From Variovorax sp037204085 (lineage in GTDB: Bacteria > Pseudomonadota > Gammaproteobacteria > Burkholderiales > Burkholderiaceae_C): a stretch of 64,000 nt of DNA. Of this stretch, positions 27,843 through 36,503 are shown one piece after another (the stretch's first letter is position 1; every line of letters begins with the position of its first letter). Where the stretch lies: positions 1 to 64,000 of the forward strand of contig NZ_JBBCBW010000001.1 of the NCBI RefSeq assembly GCF_037204085.1, given 5' to 3'. Below the pieces are notes generated by a model that ran no database searches, was not told where the DNA came from, and saw only the letters and a list, made by a program, of their open reading frames with translations. Both the position numbers and the translations under genes were made by a program.

Positions 27843-28436
27843 CTACAGCAGCTCGGTCTTACGCTGGATGATGCGCGAGACCAGCCCGTATTCGACCGCC
27901 TCCGCAGCCGAGAGCCAGCGGTCGCGCTCGATGTCGGCCAGCACCACGTCGATCGGCTTGCCGGTTTCGCGTGCAATTTCGTGCGCGATGCGATGGCGGG
28001 CCTTGATGATCTCCTGCGCCTGGATCGCGATGTCTGTCGCCTGCCCGCCCGCGCCACCGCTCGGTTGGTGAATGAGAAAGCGCGTATTGGGCAGGCACAC
28101 CCGGCGTTCCTTCGGCGCGGCCAGGTAAAGATGCGTGGCAGCGCTGCCGACCCATCCGGTGCCGATCATGTTCACCGGCGCGGAAATGAAGCGCACGATG
28201 TCGTGAATGGCATCGCCCGATTCCAGGTGGCCGCCGGGCGAGCTCACCAGAATGTCGATGGGTTTGTCCTGGCTGTCGGCGTCGAGCGCGATGAGCCTGC
28301 GCGTGACGTCGGCGGCCACCGAGTCGGTGATGCTGCCGAAGATCAGCAGCGTGCGCGACTTGAAGGCTTTCTCTTCCAGGTAGGAATTGCGCGGCTCCGC
28401 GGTGGCGGCGGGCGTGGTGTCGTCGTCGGTTTCCAT
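27843..28436 (-). CDS. ClpP-like serine protease subunit (solitary)
   Basis: 197 residues of the ClpP fold. The triad Ser98 (in GTGWVGSAATH), His123 (FLIHQPSGG) and Asp172 (IERDRWLSAAEA) has the same 25- and 49-residue spacings as E. coli ClpP (111/136/185). The oxyanion-side segment SSPGGHLESGDAIHD is present. No ClpX or ClpA gene is adjacent, so this is probably a second ClpP besides the one paired with clpX. The N-terminus is rich in Asp/Thr/Ala instead of a usual propeptide. A GGAG lies upstream of the ATG at 28436. Confidence 0.88.
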   Translation of the reverse strand: METDDDTTPAATAEPRNSYLEEKAFKSRTLLIFGSITDSVAADVTRRLIALDADSQDKPIDILVSSPGGHLESGDAIHDIVRFISAPVNMIGTGWVGSAATHLYLAAPKERRVCLPNTRFLIHQPSGGAGGQATDIAIQAQEIIKARHRIAHEIARETGKPIDVVLADIERDRWLSAAEAVEYGLVSRIIQRKTELL

Positions 28437-28528
28437 GATCAAGAAGCACTCCTGTGATTGAACGGCATCTTGCCGATCAGACAGACAGTTTCGCCGACAT
28501 TGCATGCACGCGTGGCAGCGGCACCAAC

Positions 28529-29206
28529 TCAACCCGCCAGACGTCCCGCCACCAGTTGCAGCACGCGGTCGCAGCGCTTTGCAAGCTCCTGGTCGTGCGT
28601 CACCATCACGAAGGCCGTGCGATGCTTGTGCGCGAGTTCGATCATCAGCGCGAACACGGTGTCGGCCGTGTTGCGGTCGAGGTTGCCCGTGGGTTCGTCG
28701 GCCAGCACGCAGGCCGGTTGCGTGACCAGGGCGCGCGCAATGGCCACGCGCTGGCGCTCGCCGCCGGAAAGCTCGGCCGGTCGGTGATGCAGACGGCCGC
28801 CAAGGCCCACGCTTTCGAGAATCTTGGTGGCGGCGGCTGCCGCTTGCGCGGGCTCGGTGCGCCGGATCTTGAGCGGCATCGCCACGTTGTCGAGCGCGCT
28901 GAATTCAGGCAGCAAGTGGTGGAACTGGTAGACGAAACCCAGGTGCTGGTTGCGCAGGCGGCCCTGCTCGGCCGCATCGGCATGCGCAATGTCCTTGCCG
29001 AGCAGCTCGACCTTTCCGGAGGTGGGCGCGTCGAGCCCGCCCATCAGGTGCAGCAGCGTGCTCTTGCCGGAGCCCGAGGCGCCGACGATCGCCAGCGTTT
29101 CTCCGGCGCGCACGTCCAGGTCGACGCCGTGCAGCACGGTGAGGTCGATGCGCCCCTCGTGAAAGCGCTTGGTGAGCCCGCGGGCCTTCAGGACGACATC
29201 ACTCAT
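28529..29206 (-). CDS. lolD: Lipoprotein-releasing ABC transporter ATPase LolD
   Basis: A 225-residue ATPase of the LolCDE complex, which extracts outer-membrane lipoproteins from the inner membrane and hands them to LolA. It has Walker A GASGSGKSTLLH, the LolD-specific segment LGFVYQFHHLLPEFSALDN, signature LSGGERQRVAIARAL and Walker B VLADEPTGNLD. The start overlaps the lolC stop by 8 bases. It ends 92 bases before the ClpP-like gene. Confidence 0.95.
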   Translation of the reverse strand: MSDVVLKARGLTKRFHEGRIDLTVLHGVDLDVRAGETLAIVGASGSGKSTLLHLMGGLDAPTSGKVELLGKDIAHADAAEQGRLRNQHLGFVYQFHHLLPEFSALDNVAMPLKIRRTEPAQAAAAATKILESVGLGGRLHHRPAELSGGERQRVAIARALVTQPACVLADEPTGNLDRNTADTVFALMIELAHKHRTAFVMVTHDQELAKRCDRVLQLVAGRLAG

Positions 29207-30455
29207 AGCGCAGGGCCTCGGCGGGGTTGACGCGGCTCGCGCGCCAGCTCGGATACAGCGTGGCCAGGAAGGCCAGGACAAGGGAAATGATCGCAATCGG
29301 CATGATGTCGCTGCGCTGCGGGTCGCTCGGCATCTTGCTGATCAGGTAGATGTCCTTGGGCAGGAAGCTCGCATGAAAGAGCTGCTCGAGCGCGGGCACG
29401 ATCACGTCGATGTTGTAGGCGATGCCCAGCCCCAGCAGCAGCCCGGCCACGGTGCCGATCACGCCGACCATGGCGCCCTGCACCACGAAGATGCCCATGA
29501 TGCTACGCGGCGAGCTGCCCAGCGTGCGCAAGATGGCAATGTCCGCCCGCTTGTCGGTCACGGTCATCACCAGCGTGGACACCAGGTTGAAGGCGGCCAC
29601 CGCCACGATGAGCGTGAGGATGATGAACATCATGCGTTTTTCGACCTGCACGGCCGCAAACCATGTCTTGTTCTGGCGCGTCCAGTCGCGAATGAGGAAC
29701 TGGCCCGGCAGCGTGACGGCCATCTGGTCGGCCACGTCGCGTGCCTCGTTCAGGTCCTTGAGCTTGATGCGGATGCCGGTGGGCCCGTCGAGCCGGAACA
29801 CGCGCTGCGCGTCTTCCGCGTGAATCATGGCCAGCGCGGAGTCGTACTCGTAGTGGCCCGAATCGAAGGTGCCCACCACGGTGAACTGCTTGAGCCGCGG
29901 CACCACACCCGCGGGCGTGACTTGGCCGCCGGGAGCCACCAGCGTGACCTGGTCGCCGGGCTGCACGAAGAGCGACCGCGCCAGTTCGCCGCCGAGCACG
30001 ATGCCGAATTCACCCGGCACCAGCTTGTCGAGCGTGCCCTTTTGCGCGGTGGTGGCAATGTCGGTGACCTCGGGTTCGAGCTTGGGCACGATGCCGCGCA
30101 CCAGCGTGCCCTTCATGTCCTCGCCGCGCGCAATGAGCGCCTGTGTGGCAATGAAGGGAGCCGCGCCGACCACCTCGGGGTTCTTGCGCGCGGCAGCCAT
30201 GATGGCGTCGATGTCGGGCAGGGCCTGGCCGTCGCGCGAAAGGATTTCGATGTGCGACACCACGCCGAGCATGCGGTCGCGCACTTCCTTCTGGAAGCCG
30301 TTCATCACGCTGAGCACGATGATCAGTGCCGCCACCCCCAGCGCAATGCCGAGCATCGATACGCCCGAGATGAAGGAGATAAAGCCGTTGCGCCGTGTCG
30401 CCCGGCCTGCGCGCGTATAGCGCCAGCCGAGCTGCAGTTCATAAGGAAGTCGCAT
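29199..30455 (-). CDS. lolC: Lipoprotein-releasing ABC transporter permease LolC/E
   Basis: A 418-residue MacB/FtsX-type permease with four membrane spans: one at about residues 25-48 and three in the last 150 residues, around a large periplasmic domain. The opening LPYELQLGWRYTRAGRATRR and the segment GIALGVAALIIVLSVMNGFQ are hallmarks of LolC/LolE. Only one such gene is present, as in many betaproteobacteria where one subunit forms the homodimeric permease. The start was set at MRLPYEL; 27 upstream in-frame codons lack family similarity. Confidence 0.94.
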   Translation of the reverse strand: MRLPYELQLGWRYTRAGRATRRNGFISFISGVSMLGIALGVAALIIVLSVMNGFQKEVRDRMLGVVSHIEILSRDGQALPDIDAIMAAARKNPEVVGAAPFIATQALIARGEDMKGTLVRGIVPKLEPEVTDIATTAQKGTLDKLVPGEFGIVLGGELARSLFVQPGDQVTLVAPGGQVTPAGVVPRLKQFTVVGTFDSGHYEYDSALAMIHAEDAQRVFRLDGPTGIRIKLKDLNEARDVADQMAVTLPGQFLIRDWTRQNKTWFAAVQVEKRMMFIILTLIVAVAAFNLVSTLVMTVTDKRADIAILRTLGSSPRSIMGIFVVQGAMVGVIGTVAGLLLGLGIAYNIDVIVPALEQLFHASFLPKDIYLISKMPSDPQRSDIMPIAIISLVLAFLATLYPSWRASRVNPAEALRYE

Positions 30456-30543
30456 ATTTCCAGTTCTTTGACGCGCTTCCGGCGCCAAGGGCGCTTCGGG
30501 GCGTTGCATCCCCGGGATTGTGGCATTCCCGGACAATAGGGGA

Positions 30544-31512
30544 ATGGCCGAACCTCTCCCACGTCATCTGTTGATTCCCTTTGCTAGCCGCGGTTCCCCT
30601 GCATGCCGCGCCGCGCTGCCATCGCTTCGGCTGCCCAACCTCGAGTCCCTGCTCTCCCGGCTCTCGCTAATAGAGACCGATACGCAAGACGAAAGCACGC
30701 GCTCACCACCCCATGAACGGGCGCTGGCCGCGGCGCTGGGCATTTCCGCAGCCGACGGCTGCATTCCCTGGGCCGCGCTCGAAGCCAGGCAAATCGGCAT
30801 TGCCGAGCCTGGCGACCGCGAAGGCTGGGGCCTGGTGTCGCTGTGCAACTGGCAGGTGGGCATCGACGACGTGGTGCTGGGCGACCCGTCCGCCATCGAG
30901 ATCGACGCCGCCGAATCGGCCGCGCTGCTGGCTGCCGCACATCCCTTCTTCGAGGAAGACGGCATTGCGCTGCACCCCTCTTCCACCCCCGGCCGCTGGC
31001 TGGCGCGCGCGCGCATCTTCGACGGCTTGGCAACGGCATCCATCGACCGTGCGGTGGGCCACCCTATTTCGCAGTGGTCGCCGCTCGCCGAAGCGGCACG
31101 GCCGCTGCGCCGCCTCCAGAATGAAATGCAGATGCTGCTCTACACCCAACGCGTGAACGACGACCGCGCCGCCCGCGGCGTGCCGCCGATCAACTCTTTC
31201 TGGCTCAGCGGCACCGGCGCGCTGCAGGCGGATACGCCTTCGCCCGCGACTTCTGCGCCCACCGTGAGCGATGCGCTGCGCATCGCCGCATTGCGCGACG
31301 ACGGCCCGGGTTGGGCACAAGCCTGGCAAGCACTGGATGCGGGCCCTATCGCCAGCCTGCTGGCCGACTACACCGCAGGCGCCGACGTCGCGCTCACGCT
31401 GTGCGGCGACCGTGCGGCACAGCGCTATGCAGTGCAGCAGCGCGGCCTGGTGGGCTGGGCCAAGAGCCTGTTCGACCGGCCACGCGCCGCCAACGTGCTC
31501 GAGGGCCTATGA
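30544..31512 (+). CDS. Conserved protein annotated in relatives as phosphoglycerate-mutase-like, next to recJ
   Basis: A 322-residue soluble protein without a signal peptide. It opens PRHLLIPFASRGSPACRAAL and has WGLVSLCNWQVGIDDVVL in the middle and PPINSFWLSGTGAL near residue 220. The pattern is that of a betaproteobacterial family carried beside recJ and sometimes labelled phosphoglycerate mutase (COG4255). I see no catalytic site that would support that activity, so the function is open. Its stop overlaps the recJ start (ATGA), so the two are co-translated, and it diverges from lolC. Confidence 0.85.
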   Translation: MAEPLPRHLLIPFASRGSPACRAALPSLRLPNLESLLSRLSLIETDTQDESTRSPPHERALAAALGISAADGCIPWAALEARQIGIAEPGDREGWGLVSLCNWQVGIDDVVLGDPSAIEIDAAESAALLAAAHPFFEEDGIALHPSSTPGRWLARARIFDGLATASIDRAVGHPISQWSPLAEAARPLRRLQNEMQMLLYTQRVNDDRAARGVPPINSFWLSGTGALQADTPSPATSAPTVSDALRIAALRDDGPGWAQAWQALDAGPIASLLADYTAGADVALTLCGDRAAQRYAVQQRGLVGWAKSLFDRPRAANVLEGL

Positions 31513-33230
31513 AAATCATCGCCAGAGACATACCGCCCCGCACGGTCTGGGCGCTGGAGCAGGCCGGCGTGCACCCCTTACTGGCCCGCCTTTTCGCAGC
31601 GCGCGGCGTGCTGGCCAAGGACGAGCTCGACGACGGCCTGGCGCGCCTGCTGCCGCCCGACACGCTGCACGGTACGCGCGAGGCCGCGGTGCTGCTCGCC
31701 GATGCCATGGCGCAGGACAAGCGCCTGTGCATCGTGGCCGACTACGACTGTGACGGTGCCACCGCCTGCGCCGTCGGGGTGCGAGGCCTGCGCCTGCTTG
31801 GCGCAAAGAACGTGAGCTACCTGGTGCCCGACCGCGTGGTCGACGGCTACGGCCTCACGCCGCCCATTGCCGAGCGCGTGGCCAATAGCGGCGCCGACAT
31901 GCTGATTACCGTCGACAACGGCATTGCCAGCGTCGAAGGCGTGGCTGCCGCCAAGGCGCGCGGCCTGCAGGTGCTGGTGACCGACCACCACCTGCCCGGC
32001 CCGGAATTGCCGGCCGCCGATGTGCTGGTGAACCCCAACCAACCGTGCTGCGGCTTCGAGAGCAAGAGCATTGCCGGCGTAGGCGTGATGTTCTATGTGC
32101 TGCTGGCGCTGCGCTCCGAGTTGCGCACGCGCGGCGTGTTTACCGCGGCCACGCAGCCCAAGCTGGATGTGCTGCTTCCGCTGGTGGCGCTCGGCACCGT
32201 GGCCGACGTGGTGAAGCTCGACGCCAACAACCGCCGCCTGGTGGCGCAGGGCCTGCGGCGCATTCGCGCGGGCGCGCTGCCGGCAGGCATTGCGGCGCTG
32301 TTCAAGGCGGCGGGGCGCAACGCTGCCGTGGCCACCACTTTCGACTTCGGCTTTGCACTGGGCCCGCGCATCAATGCGGCCGGACGCCTCGCCGACATGA
32401 CGCTGGGCATCGAATGCCTGCTGACCGACGACACGGGCCGCGCCGACGAACTCGCGCGCATGCTCGACGGCATCAACCGCGAGCGGCGCGACATCGAGGG
32501 CGGCATGCGCGACCAGGCGCTGATGCTGGCCGAATCGCTGTTCGGCCCTGATGCCAAGGGCGGCGAGGCGCCGCCGGCCGCCATCAGCGTGTTCGATGCG
32601 GAATTTCACGAAGGCGTGGTCGGCATCGTGGCCTCGCGCCTGAAAGACCGCTTCCATCGCCCGACCTTCGTGTTTGCCGCGAGCGGCGCACCCGGCAAGG
32701 AGCACGAGCTCAAGGGCTCGGGCCGGTCGATTCCGGGCTTTCACCTGCGGGATGCGCTCGACCTGGTGGCCAAGCGGCATCCGGGCGTGCTGCTGCGCTT
32801 CGGCGGCCATGCCATGGCGGCGGGCTGCACCGTGGCGCGCGAGAAGTTCGAGGTGTTCGAGCGGGCACTGGCCGAGGTGGCCCACGAGTGGCTCGACGCA
32901 GCCACGCTGACCCGGCGCCTGGACACCGACGGGCCGCTGGAACGCGAGTACATGCGCATCGACCTCGTCGACACGCTGCACCGCGAGGTGTGGGGCCAGG
33001 GCTTTGCGCCGCCCACCTTCAGCGAGGAAGTGGAGGTGGTGTCGCAACGCCTCGTCGGCGAAAAGCACCTGGCGCTCAAGCTGCGGCACCAGGGCCATCC
33101 GGTCGATGGCATCTGGTTCGGCCATACCGACCCGCTGCCCGCGCGCGTGAAGCTCGCCTTCAGGCTCGATGCCGATGAGTGGCAGGGGGTGCGCCGCGTG
33201 CGCTTCCTGGTCGAGGGCGCGGAGATTTAG
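31509..33230 (+). CDS. recJ: Single-stranded-DNA-specific exonuclease RecJ
   Basis: A 573-residue 5'-3' exonuclease of recombination and repair (RecFOR pathway and mismatch repair). The DHH phosphoesterase motifs are present: DYDCDGATA with Asp78, Asp80 and Asp82, the DHH triplet at residues 159-161 (VTDHHLPG), and the DHHA1-domain FGGHAMAAGC. The length matches RecJ of Burkholderiales. It is translationally coupled to the upstream conserved gene by a 4-base overlap. Confidence 0.96.
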   Translation: MKIIARDIPPRTVWALEQAGVHPLLARLFAARGVLAKDELDDGLARLLPPDTLHGTREAAVLLADAMAQDKRLCIVADYDCDGATACAVGVRGLRLLGAKNVSYLVPDRVVDGYGLTPPIAERVANSGADMLITVDNGIASVEGVAAAKARGLQVLVTDHHLPGPELPAADVLVNPNQPCCGFESKSIAGVGVMFYVLLALRSELRTRGVFTAATQPKLDVLLPLVALGTVADVVKLDANNRRLVAQGLRRIRAGALPAGIAALFKAAGRNAAVATTFDFGFALGPRINAAGRLADMTLGIECLLTDDTGRADELARMLDGINRERRDIEGGMRDQALMLAESLFGPDAKGGEAPPAAISVFDAEFHEGVVGIVASRLKDRFHRPTFVFAASGAPGKEHELKGSGRSIPGFHLRDALDLVAKRHPGVLLRFGGHAMAAGCTVAREKFEVFERALAEVAHEWLDAATLTRRLDTDGPLEREYMRIDLVDTLHREVWGQGFAPPTFSEEVEVVSQRLVGEKHLALKLRHQGHPVDGIWFGHTDPLPARVKLAFRLDADEWQGVRRVRFLVEGAEI

Positions 33231-33339
33231 CTCGCCCCAGGCTTCGCGCGACACGGCGGGCACGCGGTCGGGACGGATTCCTACGCCGCCCGAGCAGCGG
33301 CGTTTTACGGTGGTCATTTGCATGAGGAGCCCAGGCATC

Positions 33340-34362
33340 ATGAAATCGACCACCGCATCACCTCCCAGATCCGCCAAGTCATCCAAGTCCGCAGGACCAG
33401 CCCAGACGGCGGCCAAGCATCGGGAAGTCCAACGCGCGCAAGATGAAAAGGACAGCGCGAAACCCGCCGCCAAGAAGTCCAGCCAGCCCGCACAGGCAGG
33501 CTCGCGCCCGCAGCCGGCCAACCCGATGCCGGCACAGCACCTGAGCAAGCCCGGCCAGGAAGCAGACATGGCGCTGCGCCCCCGGTTCGAGGCGCCGGAC
33601 TACCAGGGCAGCGGCAAGCTCGAAGGCATGACGGCACTGATCACCGGCGGCGACTCGGGCATTGGGCGCGCCGTGGCGCTGCTCTATGCGCGCGAAGGCG
33701 CCGACGTGGCCATCGTGCATCTCGATGAAGACGAGGACGCGGAGGAAACACGGCGGCACGTGGAAGACGAAGGCGCGCGCTGCATCGTGATCAAGGGCGA
33801 CGTCTGCGATCCGGCGTTCTGCCGCGAAGCGGTCGACAAGACCATCGAAGCCTTCGGCAAGCTCGACATCCTGGTGAACAACGCGGCCTTCCAGCTGCAT
33901 GCGGCATCGATCGAGGACATTACCGATGAGCGCTTCGACCTGACGCTCAGGACCAACGTGTTCGGCTATTTCCAGATGGCGCGCGCCGCGGTGCCGCACC
34001 TGGGCCAGGGCTCGTCGATCATCAACACCGGCTCGGTCACCGGCCTGGAGGGAAGCGCGCACCTGCTCGACTACTCGACCACCAAGGGCGCCATACACGC
34101 CTTCACCAAGTCGCTGGCCAGCAATCTGCTGCCGAAGGGCATCCGCGTGAATGCGGTGGCGCCCGGGCCGGTGTGGACGCCCTTGAACCCGGCGGACAGC
34201 CCGCCCGAAAAGGTCAAGGACTTCGGCAAGAACACCGACATGCAAAGGCCCGCACAGCCCGAAGAGCTCTCCCCCGCCTATGTGTTCCTGGCCGCGCCGA
34301 GTTGCGCCAGCTACATCACCGGCATCGTGCTGCCGATCACGGGCAGCGTGGGCGCGGTTTGA
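33340..34362 (+). CDS. SDR family oxidoreductase with Lys/Pro-rich N-terminal extension (YghA/general-stress type)
   Basis: 340 residues. The first 60 or so are a low-complexity, basic, Ser/Lys/Ala/Pro/Gln-rich tail. PMPAQHLSKPGQEADMALRP then leads into a classical SDR domain with TGGDSGIGRAV, NNAAFQ, a YxxxK motif in DYSTTKGA, and PGPVWTPLNPA. The arrangement is that of the stress-related YghA/YdaD/Gsp39 group, of unknown substrate; only the long basic tail is unusual. AGGAG 9-13 bases upstream supports the ATG at 33340. The last 26 bases overlap the convergent DUF1275 gene. Confidence 0.88.
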   Translation: MKSTTASPPRSAKSSKSAGPAQTAAKHREVQRAQDEKDSAKPAAKKSSQPAQAGSRPQPANPMPAQHLSKPGQEADMALRPRFEAPDYQGSGKLEGMTALITGGDSGIGRAVALLYAREGADVAIVHLDEDEDAEETRRHVEDEGARCIVIKGDVCDPAFCREAVDKTIEAFGKLDILVNNAAFQLHAASIEDITDERFDLTLRTNVFGYFQMARAAVPHLGQGSSIINTGSVTGLEGSAHLLDYSTTKGAIHAFTKSLASNLLPKGIRVNAVAPGPVWTPLNPADSPPEKVKDFGKNTDMQRPAQPEELSPAYVFLAAPSCASYITGIVLPITGSVGAV

Positions 34363-35125
34363 GTGCCGTCAATAGCTTCTGCAGTGTTCTGGACCGCGGC
34401 ACGTCTTGCACCAGAGGCGGCACCGAGACGGCCAGCAGCAATGCCGCGAGCGGCACCACGCATACGAAGCCGAGATAGCTGAAGCCTAGTGCGCCGACGA
34501 TTCCGCCCAGCACGAACATGCCGATCAGCCCGCCCGCCGCCTGCATCTTGCGGCGGTTGTGCCGCACCATCCCCCGCTCGGGCGTTGCATGGCGGTTCCA
34601 GTAGAGCAGCTTGCCCAGTTCCATGCCCACATCGGTGATGTTGCCTGTCATGTGGGTCGTTCGAATGCTGCCCCCGGAGGTCTTGGAGCCCACGGCGTTC
34701 TGCAAGCCCATGATGAACGAGAGCAACAGCACCGTGAGCGGCACCGCAAACGGCGTGGGCCATGTCAGGGTGATGGCCCCGATCAGGCCGAACGGAAACA
34801 TGAGCGCCGCCTCCAGCAGCAGCGGTACCGCATAGACGCTGCGCAAGCGATGCTGGCGGCCCCAGTTCACAAGAATCGCGCAGACGGCCGCCCCCGAAAG
34901 AAACGCCAGGATGGCACCCAGTGCATTCAGCAGCAGCTTGGTGTTGCCAAGCACCAGGCTGTCGGCGAACTGCGACGCGAAACCCGTCATGTGCGACGTA
35001 TACATGTGCAGCACAAGAAAACCGCCTGCATTGAACGCGCCGGCATTGAAGGCCAGCAGAAGGCCGAGCACCCGGTTCGTCGAAGGGGCGCGGTGCCGGT
35101 GGGTAAGAAAGCGGATTCTGCGCAT
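34337..35125 (-). CDS. YoaK family (DUF1275) membrane protein
   Basis: A 262-residue polytopic protein with about six hydrophobic segments. The DUF1275 marks are the N-terminal VLGLLLAFNAGAFNAGGFLV, TSHMTGFASQFAD near residue 45, and the repeat-like SIRTTHMTGNITDVGMELGK near residue 150; the two HMTG motifs reflect an internal duplication. The function is unknown; some relatives have been linked to transport. The start was set at MRRIRFLTHR. It converges on the SDR gene with a 26-base overlap. Confidence 0.87.
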   Translation of the reverse strand: MRRIRFLTHRHRAPSTNRVLGLLLAFNAGAFNAGGFLVLHMYTSHMTGFASQFADSLVLGNTKLLLNALGAILAFLSGAAVCAILVNWGRQHRLRSVYAVPLLLEAALMFPFGLIGAITLTWPTPFAVPLTVLLLSFIMGLQNAVGSKTSGGSIRTTHMTGNITDVGMELGKLLYWNRHATPERGMVRHNRRKMQAAGGLIGMFVLGGIVGALGFSYLGFVCVVPLAALLLAVSVPPLVQDVPRSRTLQKLLTALKPRPRCP

Positions 35126-35277
35126 CAGCGTGCAACTTGCGCTTTCGACTCTAGCACCCGGCAGGAGCAACGACCCGGGTTACCACGCTTTCGAGACGGC
35201 GCCACCTGAGGAATGCGCTGATTACACTTTGCACCGGTCTGCGTTGTGCATACGTGTTCACATATTCAAAGGTTCCG

Positions 35278-35679
35278 ATGAAAGTCTCTGCTCTTCTGAT
35301 CGCCGCCGCGCTCGCCGCGTCTGCCCTTCCCGCCGTGGCACAGGTTTCGGTCAACATCAACCTGCCCCTGGTCCAGGTTGCGCCTCCCGCGCCTCGCTAT
35401 GAGCCGATGCCGGGCCCCAGGTCCGGCCAGGTGTGGGTGCCGGGACACTGGCAATGGAACCAGCGCGCCTATGTCTGGCGCGCCGGCTTCTGGCAGGCTG
35501 CACGGCCGGACTACGCCTATGCGCCCGGCCGCTGGGTTCAGGCGGATGGTGGATGGCGGTGGATGGAAGGCAACTGGCGCCGGGCAGAGAGGCCTCGCCA
35601 CGCCGATCATGGCGGTGACCACGGCGGCGGCGGGCACCAGCACTGCCCACCGGGACAAGCCAAGAAAGGCCGTTGCTGA
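35278..35679 (+). CDS. Small exported YXWGXW-repeat-type protein
   Basis: 133 residues with a signal peptide (1 to about 22, cleaved after AVA). The mature part repeats a W-x-P-G-x-W pattern: VWVPGHWQWNQ, AYVWRAGFWQA, YAPGRWVQADGGW and WMEGNWRR. This is the small YXWGXW/WXXGXW repeat family, common as envelope proteins in Burkholderiales; the function is unknown. The C-terminus is His/Gly-rich (HADHGGDHGGGGHQH), so metal binding is possible. A hairpin terminator follows at 35702. Confidence 0.85.
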   Translation: MKVSALLIAAALAASALPAVAQVSVNINLPLVQVAPPAPRYEPMPGPRSGQVWVPGHWQWNQRAYVWRAGFWQAARPDYAYAPGRWVQADGGWRWMEGNWRRAERPRHADHGGDHGGGGHQHCPPGQAKKGRC

Positions 35680-35701
35680 TCTCTGTCAGCAGCTGGAAAT
35701 G

Positions 35702-35730
35702 AAAAAAGGGGCGAGAAATCGCCCCTTTTT
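35702..35730. terminator. Bidirectional rho-independent terminator
   Basis: The stem GGGGCGA/TCGCCCC (7 pairs, loop GAAA, 35708-35725) has an A-run on the left and a T-run on the right, so it works in both directions. It ends the YXWGXW gene on the plus strand and the tRNA-Thr transcript on the minus strand. Confidence 0.9.
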
Positions 35731-35772
35731 GTTTGCCGGCCAGGCGGATGCCTTTCCGGGATCTTCGATATA

Positions 35773-35848
35773 TGGTGCCGCTTGTCGGAATCGAACTGAC
35801 GACCTTCCGCTTACAAGGCGGGTGCTCTACCAACTGAGCTAAAGCGGC
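35773..35848 (-). tRNA. tRNA-Thr (anticodon UGU)
   Basis: A 76-nucleotide cloverleaf including the encoded CCA. The acceptor stem GCCGCTT pairs with AAGCGGC, the discriminator is A, the D-loop reads AGCTCAGTTGGTAGAGC, the anticodon loop is CTTGTAA with anticodon TGT, and the T-loop is GTTCGATTC. The anticodon reads ACA/ACG codons for threonine. It lies between sspB and the bidirectional terminator. Confidence 0.96.
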
Positions 35849-35882
35849 ACGAATCCTGGGATTTTAGCGGTGCGAAACGCGC

Positions 35883-36473
35883 CTACTTCACGCGCTTGAG
35901 CGAGGGGCGGCTGCCGCCACCGGCTGGAGGGCGCGGCGGCTCGTCGTGCGGCTCGGAGGATGAGCCGGAATCGTCACCGACATCGACCATTTCATCCGCG
36001 TCTTCACCCGTGACCAGGTGCACGATCTTGCCGGCATCGCCCTCGGTACCGCGCGAGGCATCGCGCAGCGGCATGCGCGCGGGCCCCTGGGGCGAAGGCG
36101 CTCCGGCGCCCGTGGAAGCAGCACCGCCCTCGGCGCCGCTGCCCGCGGGCACGGGAGCCGGAAAGGCCATGCCCTGCCCGTTCTCGCGTGCATAGATCGC
36201 GATCACACGGCCCACGGGCACGATGATTTCGCGCGCGCTGCCGGCAAAACGGGCCTTGAACTCGATGAAGTCGTTGCCGAGCTTGAGCGAACTGGTCGCG
36301 TCGAAGCTGATGTTCAGCACGATCTCGCCGTTTTTCACGTATTCGCGCGGCACCTGGACGGTGTCGTCGACCTGCACCGCGACATAAGGCGTAAACCCGT
36401 TGTCGGTGCACCATTCGTACAGCGCCCGAATGAGGTACGGGCGGGTGGAGGACGACTCGAGCGCGTTGATCAT
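35883..36473 (-). CDS. sspB: ClpXP protease specificity-enhancing factor SspB
   Basis: A 196-residue adaptor that tethers ssrA-tagged proteins to ClpXP. The N-terminal substrate-binding domain (1 to about 110) opens with STRPYLIRALYEWCTDNGF. A long flexible Gly/Ser/Pro/Asp-rich linker follows, and the C-terminus SRPSLKRVK corresponds to the ClpX-binding XB tail. The linker is longer than in E. coli. It is 30 bases downstream of sspA on the same strand, the conserved order. Confidence 0.95.
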   Translation of the reverse strand: MINALESSSTRPYLIRALYEWCTDNGFTPYVAVQVDDTVQVPREYVKNGEIVLNISFDATSSLKLGNDFIEFKARFAGSAREIIVPVGRVIAIYARENGQGMAFPAPVPAGSGAEGGAASTGAGAPSPQGPARMPLRDASRGTEGDAGKIVHLVTGEDADEMVDVGDDSGSSSEPHDEPPRPPAGGGSRPSLKRVK

Positions 36474-36503
36474 GAAAGACAGCGGAGAACGATTGACGCA
36501 GTT

